Of a stretch of DNA of 64,000 bases, positions 19,490-29,093 are shown piece after piece. The notes under the pieces are model-generated. The model saw nothing but the letters and a program-made list of their open reading frames with translations, searched no databases and was not told where the DNA came from. The position numbers and the translations under genes are program-made. Position 1 is the stretch's first letter. Each line of letters starts with the position of its first letter. This DNA is from Clostridiales bacterium (GTDB lineage Bacteria; Bacillota; Clostridia; Christensenellales; Aristaeellaceae): the NCBI GenBank assembly GCA_015056415.1, contig SVGJ01000007.1, positions 1 to 64,000 on the forward strand, written 5' to 3'.

Positions 19490-19666
19490 ATTCTCTCCTT
19501 TCGCAAACATTGTACCGCAGAAAACAGGGGCCGACTATCCCGCAAACACATATCAGACGTTTATGCCACAACGGAAACTGTGCATTGCGTTCAGTGAAAA
19601 AAAAGTATATAATGTTAATTGAAAACGCTTGTTTTTCATCGCAGAGGACACATGCAAGGAGGGGTT

Positions 19667-20671
19667 ATGATGCGTACCGCGCGTGCAATGGTGTTTACAG
19701 CCCTGCTGCTTTGCGCAGCTTTGGCGCTGGGCATGCTTCCCGCAGCCGCCATGGCGGAGAACGACTTCAGCGTTGTGGCGGAGCCTGCGCTGCTGGAGAT
19801 CACGGAGGGACAAATGCAGCTCGAAAACAACGAGCTGATCGCACATTACGAATCTCATCCCGAGAGCGTATCCACCTCCTTCGTTTATGAATGGTTCAGC
19901 TGTGACAAGGACGGCGCCAACCGGCAGCCCGCTCCCGGCGGAAACAACGGAGAGCATGCGTACCGCGTCTGTGAGGAGCTGGCTCCCGGAACGTACTACT
20001 TCGTATGCGAAGTGTCCGGATACGATATCAACAGTCGGATGGTGGATACTGTTTCCTCCAATGTGGTCAAGGTCGTGATCAATGCGGGCACGCCCCTGGT
20101 CATCTTTGATCCTGCTGAGGGCTCCTTCGCGGAGATCGGCCAGGTTCCGATCGTTGTCACCCTGAGCAATGGCAAGCTGCCATCCTCCGCGCCTGTTTCG
20201 GCGCTTGAGGACTTCTTCTTCACGGGATGGTACACCAGCGACGATACGCTGATCGCCGATCCGGAAAACCACACCTTCACCCATACCACCAGGCTCTTCG
20301 CCAAGTATTCCGCTACTGCCTGCGCAAACTTCGACGCCGCCGGCGGTTCCTTCGGCGATGGGACGTCCTCCTGCATCGTTGAATGTCCGGACGGGATCAT
20401 GACCTCCGCCATGCTGCCGGAGGATCCCACAAGGGACGGCTATATTTTCCAGGGCTGGTACTACGCCCCCTCCGGCACTGAATACCTGCTGGAGCTGTAT
20501 GATGGCGACGTCTTCGAGCTATCTTACGCCAGCGTTGATTTCTGCGCCAAGTGGACGCCGGACGCCTCGCTGCCCCAGACAGGCGATCCCACCCTTCCTC
20601 TTTTCTGGCTGGGTCTGGGCGTTATGAGCATGACGGGCCTTCTGCTCCTTCGCAAAAAGGCGCGTGCCTGA
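19667..20671 (+). CDS. LPXTG (LPQTG) cell-wall-anchored surface protein with InlB-type repeat-like segments
   Basis: Signal peptide; C-terminal LPQTGDPTLPLFWLGLGVMSMTGLLLLRKKARA; FFTGWYTSDDTLIADP..FTHTTRLFAKY repeat-like. Confidence 0.85.
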   Translation: MMRTARAMVFTALLLCAALALGMLPAAAMAENDFSVVAEPALLEITEGQMQLENNELIAHYESHPESVSTSFVYEWFSCDKDGANRQPAPGGNNGEHAYRVCEELAPGTYYFVCEVSGYDINSRMVDTVSSNVVKVVINAGTPLVIFDPAEGSFAEIGQVPIVVTLSNGKLPSSAPVSALEDFFFTGWYTSDDTLIADPENHTFTHTTRLFAKYSATACANFDAAGGSFGDGTSSCIVECPDGIMTSAMLPEDPTRDGYIFQGWYYAPSGTEYLLELYDGDVFELSYASVDFCAKWTPDASLPQTGDPTLPLFWLGLGVMSMTGLLLLRKKARA

Positions 20672-20691
20672 CGGCATACATCATTAACTGA

Positions 20692-20724
20692 AAACGGACG
20701 ACCTTAAAGGCCGTCCGTTTTTTG
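20692..20724. terminator. Terminator AAACGGACG..CGTCCGTTT
   Basis: Hairpin plus T-run between convergent genes. Confidence 0.8.
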
Positions 20725-20741
20725 CTTCACTTTTTTGCGGA

Positions 20742-21431
20742 TCAGGCGAAGAACAGCTTGGACAGGGTCATGGGATCGATGTACTCGCCGTCCTTGTAAA
20801 CGCGCATATTGCCGGAGGCGATCTCGTCGATGAGCATCACCTTGCCATCAGCGTCGTAGCCATACTCGAACTTGATGTCGTAGAGGATCAGGCCCTTCTC
20901 CTTCAGGTCGTCGGCGACGATCTGGGTGATCTTCTGGGTCATGTCCTTGATGGTGTCGTACTGCTCCTCGGTCATGACGCCCAGGGCGGCAAGAGCGTCC
21001 TTGGTGACCAGGGGATCGCCCTTCTCGTCATCCTTGAAGGTCATTTCGACGTAGGCGGGCAGGTCGGCGCCGGACTCGATATAAGCGCCGTAGCGGCGGA
21101 TGAAGCTGCCCACAGCCTTGTGGCGGCAGATGACCTCCAGGCCGTGGCCGAAGGGCTTGGCCTTGAGCACTTCCATGGTGGTGTTGCTCAGGTCGGCGTT
21201 GACATAATGGGTGTAGATGCCGGCGGCGTTGATCTTCTCGAAGAAGTAGATGGACATACGCAGGTTCACGTCGCCCACGCCTTCGATGGTCAGGCCCACG
21301 GAGTTCTCGCCGGGATCGAACACGCCGTCCTTGCCGGTGCAGTCATCCTTGAACTTCAGCAGGCAGTTGCCGTTCTCCAGGGCATACACATTCTTGGTCT
21401 TGCCGGTATAGATCAGATTGAGATTTTCCAT
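20742..21431 (-). CDS. purC: Phosphoribosylaminoimidazole-succinocarboxamide synthase (SAICAR synthetase)
   Basis: [28 protein letters not shown]..., [41 protein letters not shown]. Confidence 0.95.
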   Translation of the reverse strand: MENLNLIYTGKTKNVYALENGNCLLKFKDDCTGKDGVFDPGENSVGLTIEGVGDVNLRMSIYFFEKINAAGIYTHYVNADLSNTTMEVLKAKPFGHGLEVICRHKAVGSFIRRYGAYIESGADLPAYVEMTFKDDEKGDPLVTKDALAALGVMTEEQYDTIKDMTQKITQIVADDLKEKGLILYDIKFEYGYDADGKVMLIDEIASGNMRVYKDGEYIDPMTLSKLFFA

Positions 21432-21718
21432 GGTTGAATCCTCTCCATTCTGTGTCGGGTGAAGTAAAAAACATTACGGTTAAGTATAACGCCGCAAACA
21501 CGAATAAACAATGGCGCATATGTGAAAAATGTTTGCTAAATCGCACCTGCCGGAGGGTATTTCGGCCGGAAGCTTTCAGCAAACGTTCCTTCTTTCAAAA
21601 AAAAGTCCTATAAAATACAAAAATATGTTTGCCAAAGTGAAAACTTGCTGTATAATATTGCAGTAAAAAGACCAGAATTTCTTCGGCGACTCTTTTTGCA
21701 GAAATGAGGAGTGTTTTT

Positions 21719-22915
21719 ATGAGCCGTATGATTGGTACTGTCTCCATGGGCGTTCGCGCGCCCATCATCCGTGAGGGCGATGATCTGGCCAGGATCGTGG
21801 TAGAATCCATCCAGGCCGCCATGGCCGAGGGCAGCATCGTCCCCCGCGACCGCGACGTCGTCGCCATGACCGAGGCCATCGTGGCCCGTTCTCAGGGCAA
21901 CTACGCCAGCGTGGAGAACATTGCTGAGGACGTGCGCGCCAAGCTGGGCGGCGACACAGTGGGCGTGATCTTCCCCATCCTGAGCCGCAACCGCTTTGCC
22001 ATCTGCCTGCGCGGCATCGCCAAGGGCTGCAAGAAGGTCGTGCTGATGCTGTCCTACCCCTCCGACGAAGTGGGCAACCACCTCATCGATTGGGATCTGA
22101 TGGACAAGAACAATGTGGATCCCTACCGCGATGTGCTCTCCGAGGAGCAGTACCGCAGCATGTTCGGCTACATCAAGCACCCCTTCACCGGCGTTGATTA
22201 TGTCGAATATTATTCCGAGCTGATCCGCAACTGCGGCGCCGAGGTGGAGATCATTTTCGCCAACGACTGCCGCGCCATCCTGGATTACACCAAGAACGTC
22301 ATCAACTGCGACATCCACACCCGTGAGCGCACCAAGCGCCTGCTGAAGTCCGCCGGCGCCGAGCGCGTCTTCGGCCTGGACGAGATCATGACCGAGTCCA
22401 TTGGTGGCAGCGGCTACAACGCCCGCTACGGCCTGCTGGGCTCCAACAAGTCCACCGAGGACACCGTGAAGCTCTTCCCCCGCGAGTGCCAGGATCTGGT
22501 GGAGGACATCCAGGCCCGCCTGCTGGAAGTCACCGGCAAGCACATCGAGGTGATGGTCTACGGCGACGGCGCCTTCAAGGATCCCGTGGGCAAGATCTGG
22601 GAGTTGGCCGACCCGGTGGTCTCCCCCGCCTACACCGCCGGCCTGGAGGGCACCCCCAACGAGCTGAAGCTCAAGTACCTGGCCGATAACGACTTTGCCG
22701 GTCTCTCCGGCGAGGCCCTGCGGGACGCCATCAAGGGCGCCATCCAGCAGAAGGACGGCTCCAGCCTGGTGGGCAAGATGGCTGCTCAGGGCACCACGCC
22801 CCGCCGCCTCACCGACCTGATCGGCTCCCTGTGCGACCTGACCTCCGGCTCCGGCGACAAGGGCACCCCCATCGTGTACATCCAGGGCTACTTCGATAAC
22901 TACACCAACGACTGA
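21719..22915 (+). CDS. Coenzyme F420-0:L-glutamate ligase (CofE)-like family protein
   Basis: GTVSMGVRAPIIREGDDL...VPRDRDVVAMTEAIVARSQGN; YGDGAFKDPVGKIWELADPVVSPAYT. Confidence 0.75.
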   Translation: MSRMIGTVSMGVRAPIIREGDDLARIVVESIQAAMAEGSIVPRDRDVVAMTEAIVARSQGNYASVENIAEDVRAKLGGDTVGVIFPILSRNRFAICLRGIAKGCKKVVLMLSYPSDEVGNHLIDWDLMDKNNVDPYRDVLSEEQYRSMFGYIKHPFTGVDYVEYYSELIRNCGAEVEIIFANDCRAILDYTKNVINCDIHTRERTKRLLKSAGAERVFGLDEIMTESIGGSGYNARYGLLGSNKSTEDTVKLFPRECQDLVEDIQARLLEVTGKHIEVMVYGDGAFKDPVGKIWELADPVVSPAYTAGLEGTPNELKLKYLADNDFAGLSGEALRDAIKGAIQQKDGSSLVGKMAAQGTTPRRLTDLIGSLCDLTSGSGDKGTPIVYIQGYFDNYTND

Positions 22916-22925
22916 TAACATATAA

Positions 22926-22960
22926 AAAAGAGGCTTACCGAGCGGTAAGCCTCTTTTGTT
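22926..22960 (+). terminator. Terminator AGAGGCTTACC/GGTAAGCCTCT
   Basis: Stem plus TTTTGTT. Confidence 0.8.
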
Positions 22961-22998
22961 GTTTGCCTCAATGGCATTGTTATGCTCCGGTCACGCCT

Positions 22999-23613
22999 TT
23001 ATTTCGCAGTCAGGCTGCCCAGCATGAAGCCGAAATCCTCGGCGGTAGCTTCCAGTTCGTCGGCATCGACACAGGTATAGGTGAACGTATACATATCAGC
23101 GGCGCCGGAAACATACACCTGAATACCATGCATCTGAATGCCGGAAAGCTCATAGACATACTCCAGCATCATGCCGTTCTTATCGCCCAGATCAATGATG
23201 GTTCCCTCTTCGATAAACTGGATGTTCTCTGCCACGGTAGACAACTGCGACATCATTGCGGGCGCCAGAGTCAGCAGCACCTCGTCGGAGGCCCGCATTC
23301 CCACATTAGTGAAAGCCACATTCACATTGGTCATACCGGTCTCGCTGAGCAGTATGACCATACCGCTCTGCCGGATCGTGGGGCCATAGGTCTCGGCCAT
23401 CTGGGCCAGCTGCGCGTCTCCCTGCTTGGCGGCAACAGTCAGAATATACTCAATATTCTCTTCACTCAGCACGATCCAGTTGCTGGGATACATGAAAGAA
23501 TACTGCCCATCGGGATGGGTATAGGTGAGATATTCGGCAGTTTCCGCCATGGACACCACAGGCAGCAGAGCCAATACCAGCGCTACAAAAACAGAAAAGA
23601 ACTTTTTCATCAT
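22999..23613 (-). CDS. Secreted protein, PsbP/Mog1-like fold suspected
   Basis: Signal peptide MMKKFFSVFVALVLALLPVVSMAE; YTHPDGQYSFMYPSNW. Confidence 0.65.
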   Translation of the reverse strand: MMKKFFSVFVALVLALLPVVSMAETAEYLTYTHPDGQYSFMYPSNWIVLSEENIEYILTVAAKQGDAQLAQMAETYGPTIRQSGMVILLSETGMTNVNVAFTNVGMRASDEVLLTLAPAMMSQLSTVAENIQFIEEGTIIDLGDKNGMMLEYVYELSGIQMHGIQVYVSGAADMYTFTYTCVDADELEATAEDFGFMLGSLTAK

Positions 23614-23743
23614 GACCTGATCCACCTTTCATTTTTCTTCCAATTAGGGTATCAATACAGTATCACTTTCCCCGTATTCTGTCAATCTTTGTCCGGAAGA
23701 TATATTCCGCGAACGATCCGCTATCCTATGCGGAGCACTGTCG

Positions 23744-24241
23744 TCACTTGACATCCAGCCTCATGAACACCCTGGGCCGACCATCATAAATATCCTTCTG
23801 TGCCACACGGACGTAGCCCGCCTTTTCAAACGAGCTCAGGCTGGGCACGTTCTCCGGGTCCACGGTAGCATAGATGGTCTTATAGCCCAGCGTCCTTGCC
23901 CGGGCCAGAAAGGCGCTCTGGATCCCCCGGCGCTGATAATCGTTGGAGACCATTACGTCCTCGTAATTCAGGCTGTCGGGATCATCCATGCCGATCTGCG
24001 CCGCATAGCCGCCGTGATGCGCCATCCGCGCGGGTACGAGGATGTTCATCGCCACCAGGCGCGCGCCGTCCCAGATTCCCACGGCGTTGCCGGCCTTCGC
24101 CTGCTCCGCCAGTTCCTGCTGGGTGCTACCGTAATACCAACGGGGGTTGGGAAGATGGGCAAACATATCCTGCATCAGGGCGTACATGGCGGGCGCGTCC
24201 GCCTCCCTCAGGGCAACCATGCGGGAAAGCCAGTCAGTCAT
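23744..24241 (-). CDS. GNAT family N-acetyltransferase
   Basis: VMVSNDYQRRGIQSAFLARARTLGYKTIYATVDPENVPSLSSFEKAGY. Confidence 0.88.
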   Translation of the reverse strand: MTDWLSRMVALREADAPAMYALMQDMFAHLPNPRWYYGSTQQELAEQAKAGNAVGIWDGARLVAMNILVPARMAHHGGYAAQIGMDDPDSLNYEDVMVSNDYQRRGIQSAFLARARTLGYKTIYATVDPENVPSLSSFEKAGYVRVAQKDIYDGRPRVFMRLDVK

Positions 24242-24357
24242 AGGGCACCTCCGAAATCTGTTACCGGTTATATTCTCCGCCGCCCCCGCCACGTCCTTTT
24301 TCTTGACAGCATTCTCCAAGCAAGGTATCATGTTGGATAGAATGGAGGTTTGTACCA

Positions 24358-24987
24358 ATGACCATCTTCTGGGACTGGAACGGCACGCTGGTGGACGATG
24401 TGGACACCGTGGTGCGGATCAACAACCAGGTTTTTGCCCGGCACGGCTATCCGCCCACCACGGCGGAGGAATACCGCCGGCTGTTCCGCTTTCCCGTGAT
24501 CGAATATTACCGTGACCTGGGCGTCACGGACGAGGACTTCCGGATCATCGCCAGGGAATGGAACGAAGGCTTCGTGGCCGCGTTCCCCCAGGTGCCCCTG
24601 AAGAAGGACGTAGCCGAGACCCTTCGCCGCTTTCACGCGGCAGGCTTCTCGCAGGTGATCATCTCCGCCTCACAGCAGGATCAGCTGCGGGCGCAGGTGA
24701 AGCAATTTCCCGGGCTGAACGGCGTCTTCGACGCGGTACTGGGGCTGAACAATGTCTATGCCGTGAGCAAGGTGGAGCTGGCCCGGGAATACCTGGCCCG
24801 CAGCGGCGTGGATCCTGCCAATGCGCTGTTCATCGGCGATACCACCCACGACGCCGAGGTGGCCGCCGCTATTAGCTGCCCCTGCCGGCTCATCTCCGGC
24901 GGACACCAGATGGACACGGTTCTGGCCACCGCCGGCGTACCCGTGCTGCAAAGCCTGACCCAGCTCTATGCTGAACTGAACGTATGA
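24358..24987 (+). CDS. HAD family hydrolase
   Basis: FWDWNGTLVDDVDT, IISAS, FIGDTTHDAEVA. Confidence 0.92.
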   Translation: MTIFWDWNGTLVDDVDTVVRINNQVFARHGYPPTTAEEYRRLFRFPVIEYYRDLGVTDEDFRIIAREWNEGFVAAFPQVPLKKDVAETLRRFHAAGFSQVIISASQQDQLRAQVKQFPGLNGVFDAVLGLNNVYAVSKVELAREYLARSGVDPANALFIGDTTHDAEVAAAISCPCRLISGGHQMDTVLATAGVPVLQSLTQLYAELNV

Positions 24988-27374
24988 CGGAGGCCCCCAT
25001 GCAAGACGAGCTTACCATCCCACAGGGGTTACCCGAGGGCTTCACGCTCACGCCTCCCGAGGGGCTGACCGGCACGGAAGCCCTCCGCCGGCGTGAAAAC
25101 GGCCAGAGCAATGCTTCCAAAGCGGACGACGGCAAGACCCTGTGGCAGATCCTCCGGGAGAACCTGTTCACCCTGTTCAATCTGCTGAACCTCTGCCTGG
25201 CACTGGCGCTATTGGCGGTGGGCTCCTACCGCAATATGCTGTTCATGGGCGTGGTGGTGTCCAACACGCTGATCGGCACCGTGCAGGAGCTGCGGGCACG
25301 CCACACCATCCGCAAGCTGCAGGTTCTCAGCGCTCCCACCGCCCATGTGATCCGCGACGGCACCGAGCAGGACTGTCACCCCGACGCCCTGGTGCTGGGC
25401 GACCGGGTGATCCTCCGCGCAGGCGACCAGGTCTGCGCCGACGCCATCGTGCTGGAGGGCAGCGGCGCGGCCAACGAATCCCTGCTCACCGGCGAGAGCG
25501 ACGCTGTGCCGAAGGCGGCCCATGACTGGCTCATGTCCGGCAGCTATATCACCGAGGGCCGCTTCGTGGCCCAGCTGCAGCGCGTGGGCGATGACAGCTA
25601 CGCCAACCGCCTCACCCGCGCCGCGCGGAAGATCAGGCGCCCCCGATCCGCCCTGATGACCGACCTGAACAAGCTCCTCAAGCTGGTCAGCGCCATTCTG
25701 CTACCGCTGGGGCTGCTGCTTTTCTGCAAGCAATACTTCCTTGCCGGGGATCCACTGGATCAGGCGGTTCCCTCCTCGGTGGCGGCCATGATCGGCATGA
25801 TCCCCGAGGGACTGGTGCTGCTCACCAGCGTGGCCATGGCCGTGGGCGTAATCAAGCTGGGCCGGCACGATACCCTGGTGCAGGAGCTTTACGGCATCGA
25901 GACCCTTGCCCGCGCGGACGTGCTCTGTCTGGACAAGACCGGCACCATCACCACGGGGGAGATGGCCGTGGACGGGCTCTATCCCCTGGATGGGGACGAG
26001 GCCGGTCTCATCGCCGCGCTCTCCCGCTTCCTGGGTTGCTTTGAGCTCACCTCCGGCACGCTGAAGGCCCTGGCTGAGCGGGCCACCCCCGGCAGCGAGG
26101 AGCCCCTGGCCGTGCTGCCCTTCTCCTCTCAACGGAAGAAATCCGCCGCCTCCTTTGCCGATGGCACAACGCTGATCCTGGGCGCTCCCGCCATGGTGCT
26201 GGGCGAGGCCTATTCCGGCGACATCATGCGTCTGGCGGAGCTGGAGTCGGCAAATGGCAGCCGTGTGCTGCTGCTGGCCGAAGCCCGGGGCCGCGTCACC
26301 CAGACCGACACGCCCCCCGTTTCCCGTCCGCTGGGGCTGATCTTCCTTTCCGACACGCTGCGGCCCAACGCCGCCGATACCCTGCGCTACTTCCGGCAGC
26401 AGGACGTGACGGTGAAGGTCATCTCCGGCGATCATCCGCAGACGGTGTCCGCCATCGCCCGACGGGTGGATCTTCCCGGCTGGGACAGGTGGGTGGACGC
26501 CTCCACCCTCGCCACCCCCGAGGCCATCCAGGACGCCTGCGAGCGCTACACCGTCTTTGGCCGGGTGAGCCCCAGCCAGAAGCGGCAGCTGGTGGAAGCC
26601 ATGAAGGCCGCCGGGCACAGCGTGGCCATGACCGGCGACGGTGTGAACGACATTCCTGCCCTGAAGGCCGCGGATTGCTCCATCGCCATGGCCGGCGGCT
26701 CCGACGCGGCCAAGCACGCCTCCCAGCTGACGCTGCTCACCGATGATTTCGCCTGCCTACCTCTGGTGGTGGGCGAGGGCCGCCGGGTCATCAACAATAT
26801 CACCCGCGCCGCATCGCTCTTCCTGGTGAAGACGCTGTATTCCTTCGCCCTGAGCGTGCTGCTCCTGTTCCTGCCGGGGTCCTATCCCTTCCAGCCCATC
26901 CAGCTGACGCTCATCAGCACGCTGACCATCGGCACGCCCTCCTTCTTCCTGGCGCTGGAGCCCAACCGGGAGCGTATCCGGGGCGGCTTCCTTGAGACGG
27001 TGCTGACCCGTGCCGTTCCCGGCGCCGCGGCCGTGGCGCTGTGCGCCGCCCTCTCCATGATGACCGAGCATCTGGGCTGGCCTGCGGCGGTCTCCTCCAC
27101 GCTGGCCACCCTTTCCGCCGGGAGCATCGGCCTGATGATGCTGGCCACGGTGTGCTGGCCCTTCACCCCCCTGCGCGGCGGGCTGTGGGCCGCCATGCTC
27201 ACCGGCTTTGTGCTGGCGGTGCTGCTGCTGGGCAGGCTGTTCTTCCTGGAAGCGTTGACTCCCCTGCAGCTTCTGCACCTGCTGGTGCTCATCCTGCTGG
27301 GCGCGGCGGTGCTGTTCGCCGCCCGTATGCTGATGCGCAAGCGCATCAACCATCATCATCAGGCTCAGGCCTGA
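24984..27374 (+). CDS. HAD-IC family cation-translocating P-type ATPase (start may be 24999, better RBS)
   Basis: LLTGESDAVPK, CLDKTGTITTGEM, AMTGDGVNDIPALKAADCSIAMAGGSDAAK. Confidence 0.93.
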   Translation: MTEAPMQDELTIPQGLPEGFTLTPPEGLTGTEALRRRENGQSNASKADDGKTLWQILRENLFTLFNLLNLCLALALLAVGSYRNMLFMGVVVSNTLIGTVQELRARHTIRKLQVLSAPTAHVIRDGTEQDCHPDALVLGDRVILRAGDQVCADAIVLEGSGAANESLLTGESDAVPKAAHDWLMSGSYITEGRFVAQLQRVGDDSYANRLTRAARKIRRPRSALMTDLNKLLKLVSAILLPLGLLLFCKQYFLAGDPLDQAVPSSVAAMIGMIPEGLVLLTSVAMAVGVIKLGRHDTLVQELYGIETLARADVLCLDKTGTITTGEMAVDGLYPLDGDEAGLIAALSRFLGCFELTSGTLKALAERATPGSEEPLAVLPFSSQRKKSAASFADGTTLILGAPAMVLGEAYSGDIMRLAELESANGSRVLLLAEARGRVTQTDTPPVSRPLGLIFLSDTLRPNAADTLRYFRQQDVTVKVISGDHPQTVSAIARRVDLPGWDRWVDASTLATPEAIQDACERYTVFGRVSPSQKRQLVEAMKAAGHSVAMTGDGVNDIPALKAADCSIAMAGGSDAAKHASQLTLLTDDFACLPLVVGEGRRVINNITRAASLFLVKTLYSFALSVLLLFLPGSYPFQPIQLTLISTLTIGTPSFFLALEPNRERIRGGFLETVLTRAVPGAAAVALCAALSMMTEHLGWPAAVSSTLATLSAGSIGLMMLATVCWPFTPLRGGLWAAMLTGFVLAVLLLGRLFFLEALTPLQLLHLLVLILLGAAVLFAARMLMRKRINHHHQAQA

Positions 27375-27393
27375 GAAAAGCGAGGTAATCCTT

Positions 27394-28272
27394 ATGCGAC
27401 TGGGCGCCCTTGAAGCCGGCGGCACCAAAATGGTGCTCTCCCTGCTGGACGAAAACGGAACCATGCTGGAGCGCTGCTCCATCCCCACCGAAACGCCGGA
27501 TATCACCATGCCCGCCATGATCGATTTCTTCCGCGCCCATCCCGTGGACGCGCTGGGCATCGGCTGCTTTGGCCCGCTGGACCTGAACCCGCAGTCCCCC
27601 GCCTATGGCTCCATCACCGCCACGCCCAAGCTGGCCTGGCGGAACTACCCCATTCTGCAGGAGTTCAAAAAGGCACTGGACGTCCCCGTGGGGATCGATA
27701 CCGACGTGAACGCGGCCGCGCTGGCTGAGGCTCGCCTTGGCGCGGCCAGGGGACTGGGCAGCTGCCTGTACGTCACCATCGGCACAGGCATCGGCGGCGG
27801 CGTGATCATCGGCGGTCAGCCGGTGCACGGTCTGGTTCACCCGGAGGTGGGCCACCAGTTGATGAGCCCTGCAGCCAACGATCCCACGCCCGACGGCTTC
27901 TGCCCCTACCACAAGCACTGCCTGGAGGGCCTTGCCTCCGGGCCCGCCATCGGCAAGCGCTGGAACACCCCCGCCCCCGAGCTTGCCCCCGACCATCCCG
28001 CCTGGGACGTGGAAACCACCTACCTGGCCCAGATGTGTCACAACGCCATCATGAGCTTCTCGCCCGAGAAGATCATCCTGGGCGGCGGCGTGATGCAGCA
28101 AATGTTCCTCTTCCCCATCATCCGCCGCAAAACAGTGGAGCTGCTGGGCGGCTACATCTGCCATGAGCAGGTGGATCGCGGTCTGGAAGACTACATCGTT
28201 CCTCCGGGACTGGGTGTGAACAGCGGCGTGATGGGCGCGTATCTCCTGGCCAGGGAGGCGTTGCAGGCATGA
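27394..28272 (+). CDS. ROK family sugar kinase (fructokinase-like)
   Basis: GALEAGGTKMVLSL, GIDTDVNAAALAEARLGAARG, YVTIGTGIGGGVII, GHQLM..CPYHKHCLEG. Confidence 0.92.
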   Translation: MRLGALEAGGTKMVLSLLDENGTMLERCSIPTETPDITMPAMIDFFRAHPVDALGIGCFGPLDLNPQSPAYGSITATPKLAWRNYPILQEFKKALDVPVGIDTDVNAAALAEARLGAARGLGSCLYVTIGTGIGGGVIIGGQPVHGLVHPEVGHQLMSPAANDPTPDGFCPYHKHCLEGLASGPAIGKRWNTPAPELAPDHPAWDVETTYLAQMCHNAIMSFSPEKIILGGGVMQQMFLFPIIRRKTVELLGGYICHEQVDRGLEDYIVPPGLGVNSGVMGAYLLAREALQA

Positions 28273-28685
28273 ACATCGTTATTATCGACGCCCAGGGCGG
28301 CGGCGTGGGCAGGCAGCTGATCGAGCAGCTCAAGCGCGCCCTGCCGGAGCAGCGCATCACCGCCGTTGGCACCAACGCCCTGGCAACCTCCGCCATGCTG
28401 CGGGCCGGAGCCGATCAGGGCGCCACGGGGGAGAATGCCGTGAAGGTCTGCGCCGCGCAGGCTGACCTGATCCTCGGCCCGGTGGGGATCGTCCTGTGCG
28501 ACGCCATGCTGGGCGAGATCACCGGCGAAATGGCCTTGGCCATCGGCCGCAGCCGCGCCCACAAGATCCTCGTTCCCATGAGCCGCTGCCAGGTCACCGT
28601 GGCAGGCGCCCCCGCCATCACCACCGCCGAGGCCATCGAGGCCGCCGTGCGGGAGACCCTGCAGCGCGTTCGCAGCGCGACATAA
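28269..28685 (+). CDS. DUF3842 family protein
   Basis: NIVIIDAQGGGVGRQLIEQLK...AVGTNALATSAMLRAGAD. Confidence 0.85.
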   Translation: MNIVIIDAQGGGVGRQLIEQLKRALPEQRITAVGTNALATSAMLRAGADQGATGENAVKVCAAQADLILGPVGIVLCDAMLGEITGEMALAIGRSRAHKILVPMSRCQVTVAGAPAITTAEAIEAAVRETLQRVRSAT

Positions 28686-28696
28686 AGGAGCATACC

Positions 28697-29077
28697 ATGC
28701 AGGAATTGTTTTCCATTCACGTGATCCTCACGCAGACCCATACCGTGCAAAGCCCCAAGGGGGCCGTCAGCATGGTGCTCTTTGAGGGAACGTGCGATTG
28801 TGATTTCTTCCACGGACGTATCCTGCCCGGCGGCGTGGATACCCAAAGGGACGGCGCCCTGTCCGCCAGGTATATGCTGGAGGGCACGGACGCCGAAGGC
28901 AATCCCACCCGCATTTTCATTGAGAACAACGGCGTGTGGGGCGAAAACGGTCAGTGCGTCACCCATCCGCTGATCCGCACCGATAATCCTCGCCTGGCCT
29001 GGCTGGAGGAGGCCGTCCTCACCGGCGGCATCACCGGGCACGAGAAGGGCGTGGATATCCACTTTTACCAAGCATGA
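28697..29077 (+). CDS. DUF3237-like small conserved protein
   Basis: VSMVLFEGTCDCDFFHGRILPGGVDTQ...ARYMLEGTDAEGNPTRIFIENNG; own RBS AAAGGAG. Confidence 0.7.
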   Translation: MQELFSIHVILTQTHTVQSPKGAVSMVLFEGTCDCDFFHGRILPGGVDTQRDGALSARYMLEGTDAEGNPTRIFIENNGVWGENGQCVTHPLIRTDNPRLAWLEEAVLTGGITGHEKGVDIHFYQA

Positions 29078-29093
29078 CCGCGAGGTGAGCGCC

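Noticed and set aside
21432-21718. Purine or ZTP riboswitch for purC
   Set aside because: No conserved aptamer core seen; the inverted repeat lies upstream of the purC promoter, not in its leader
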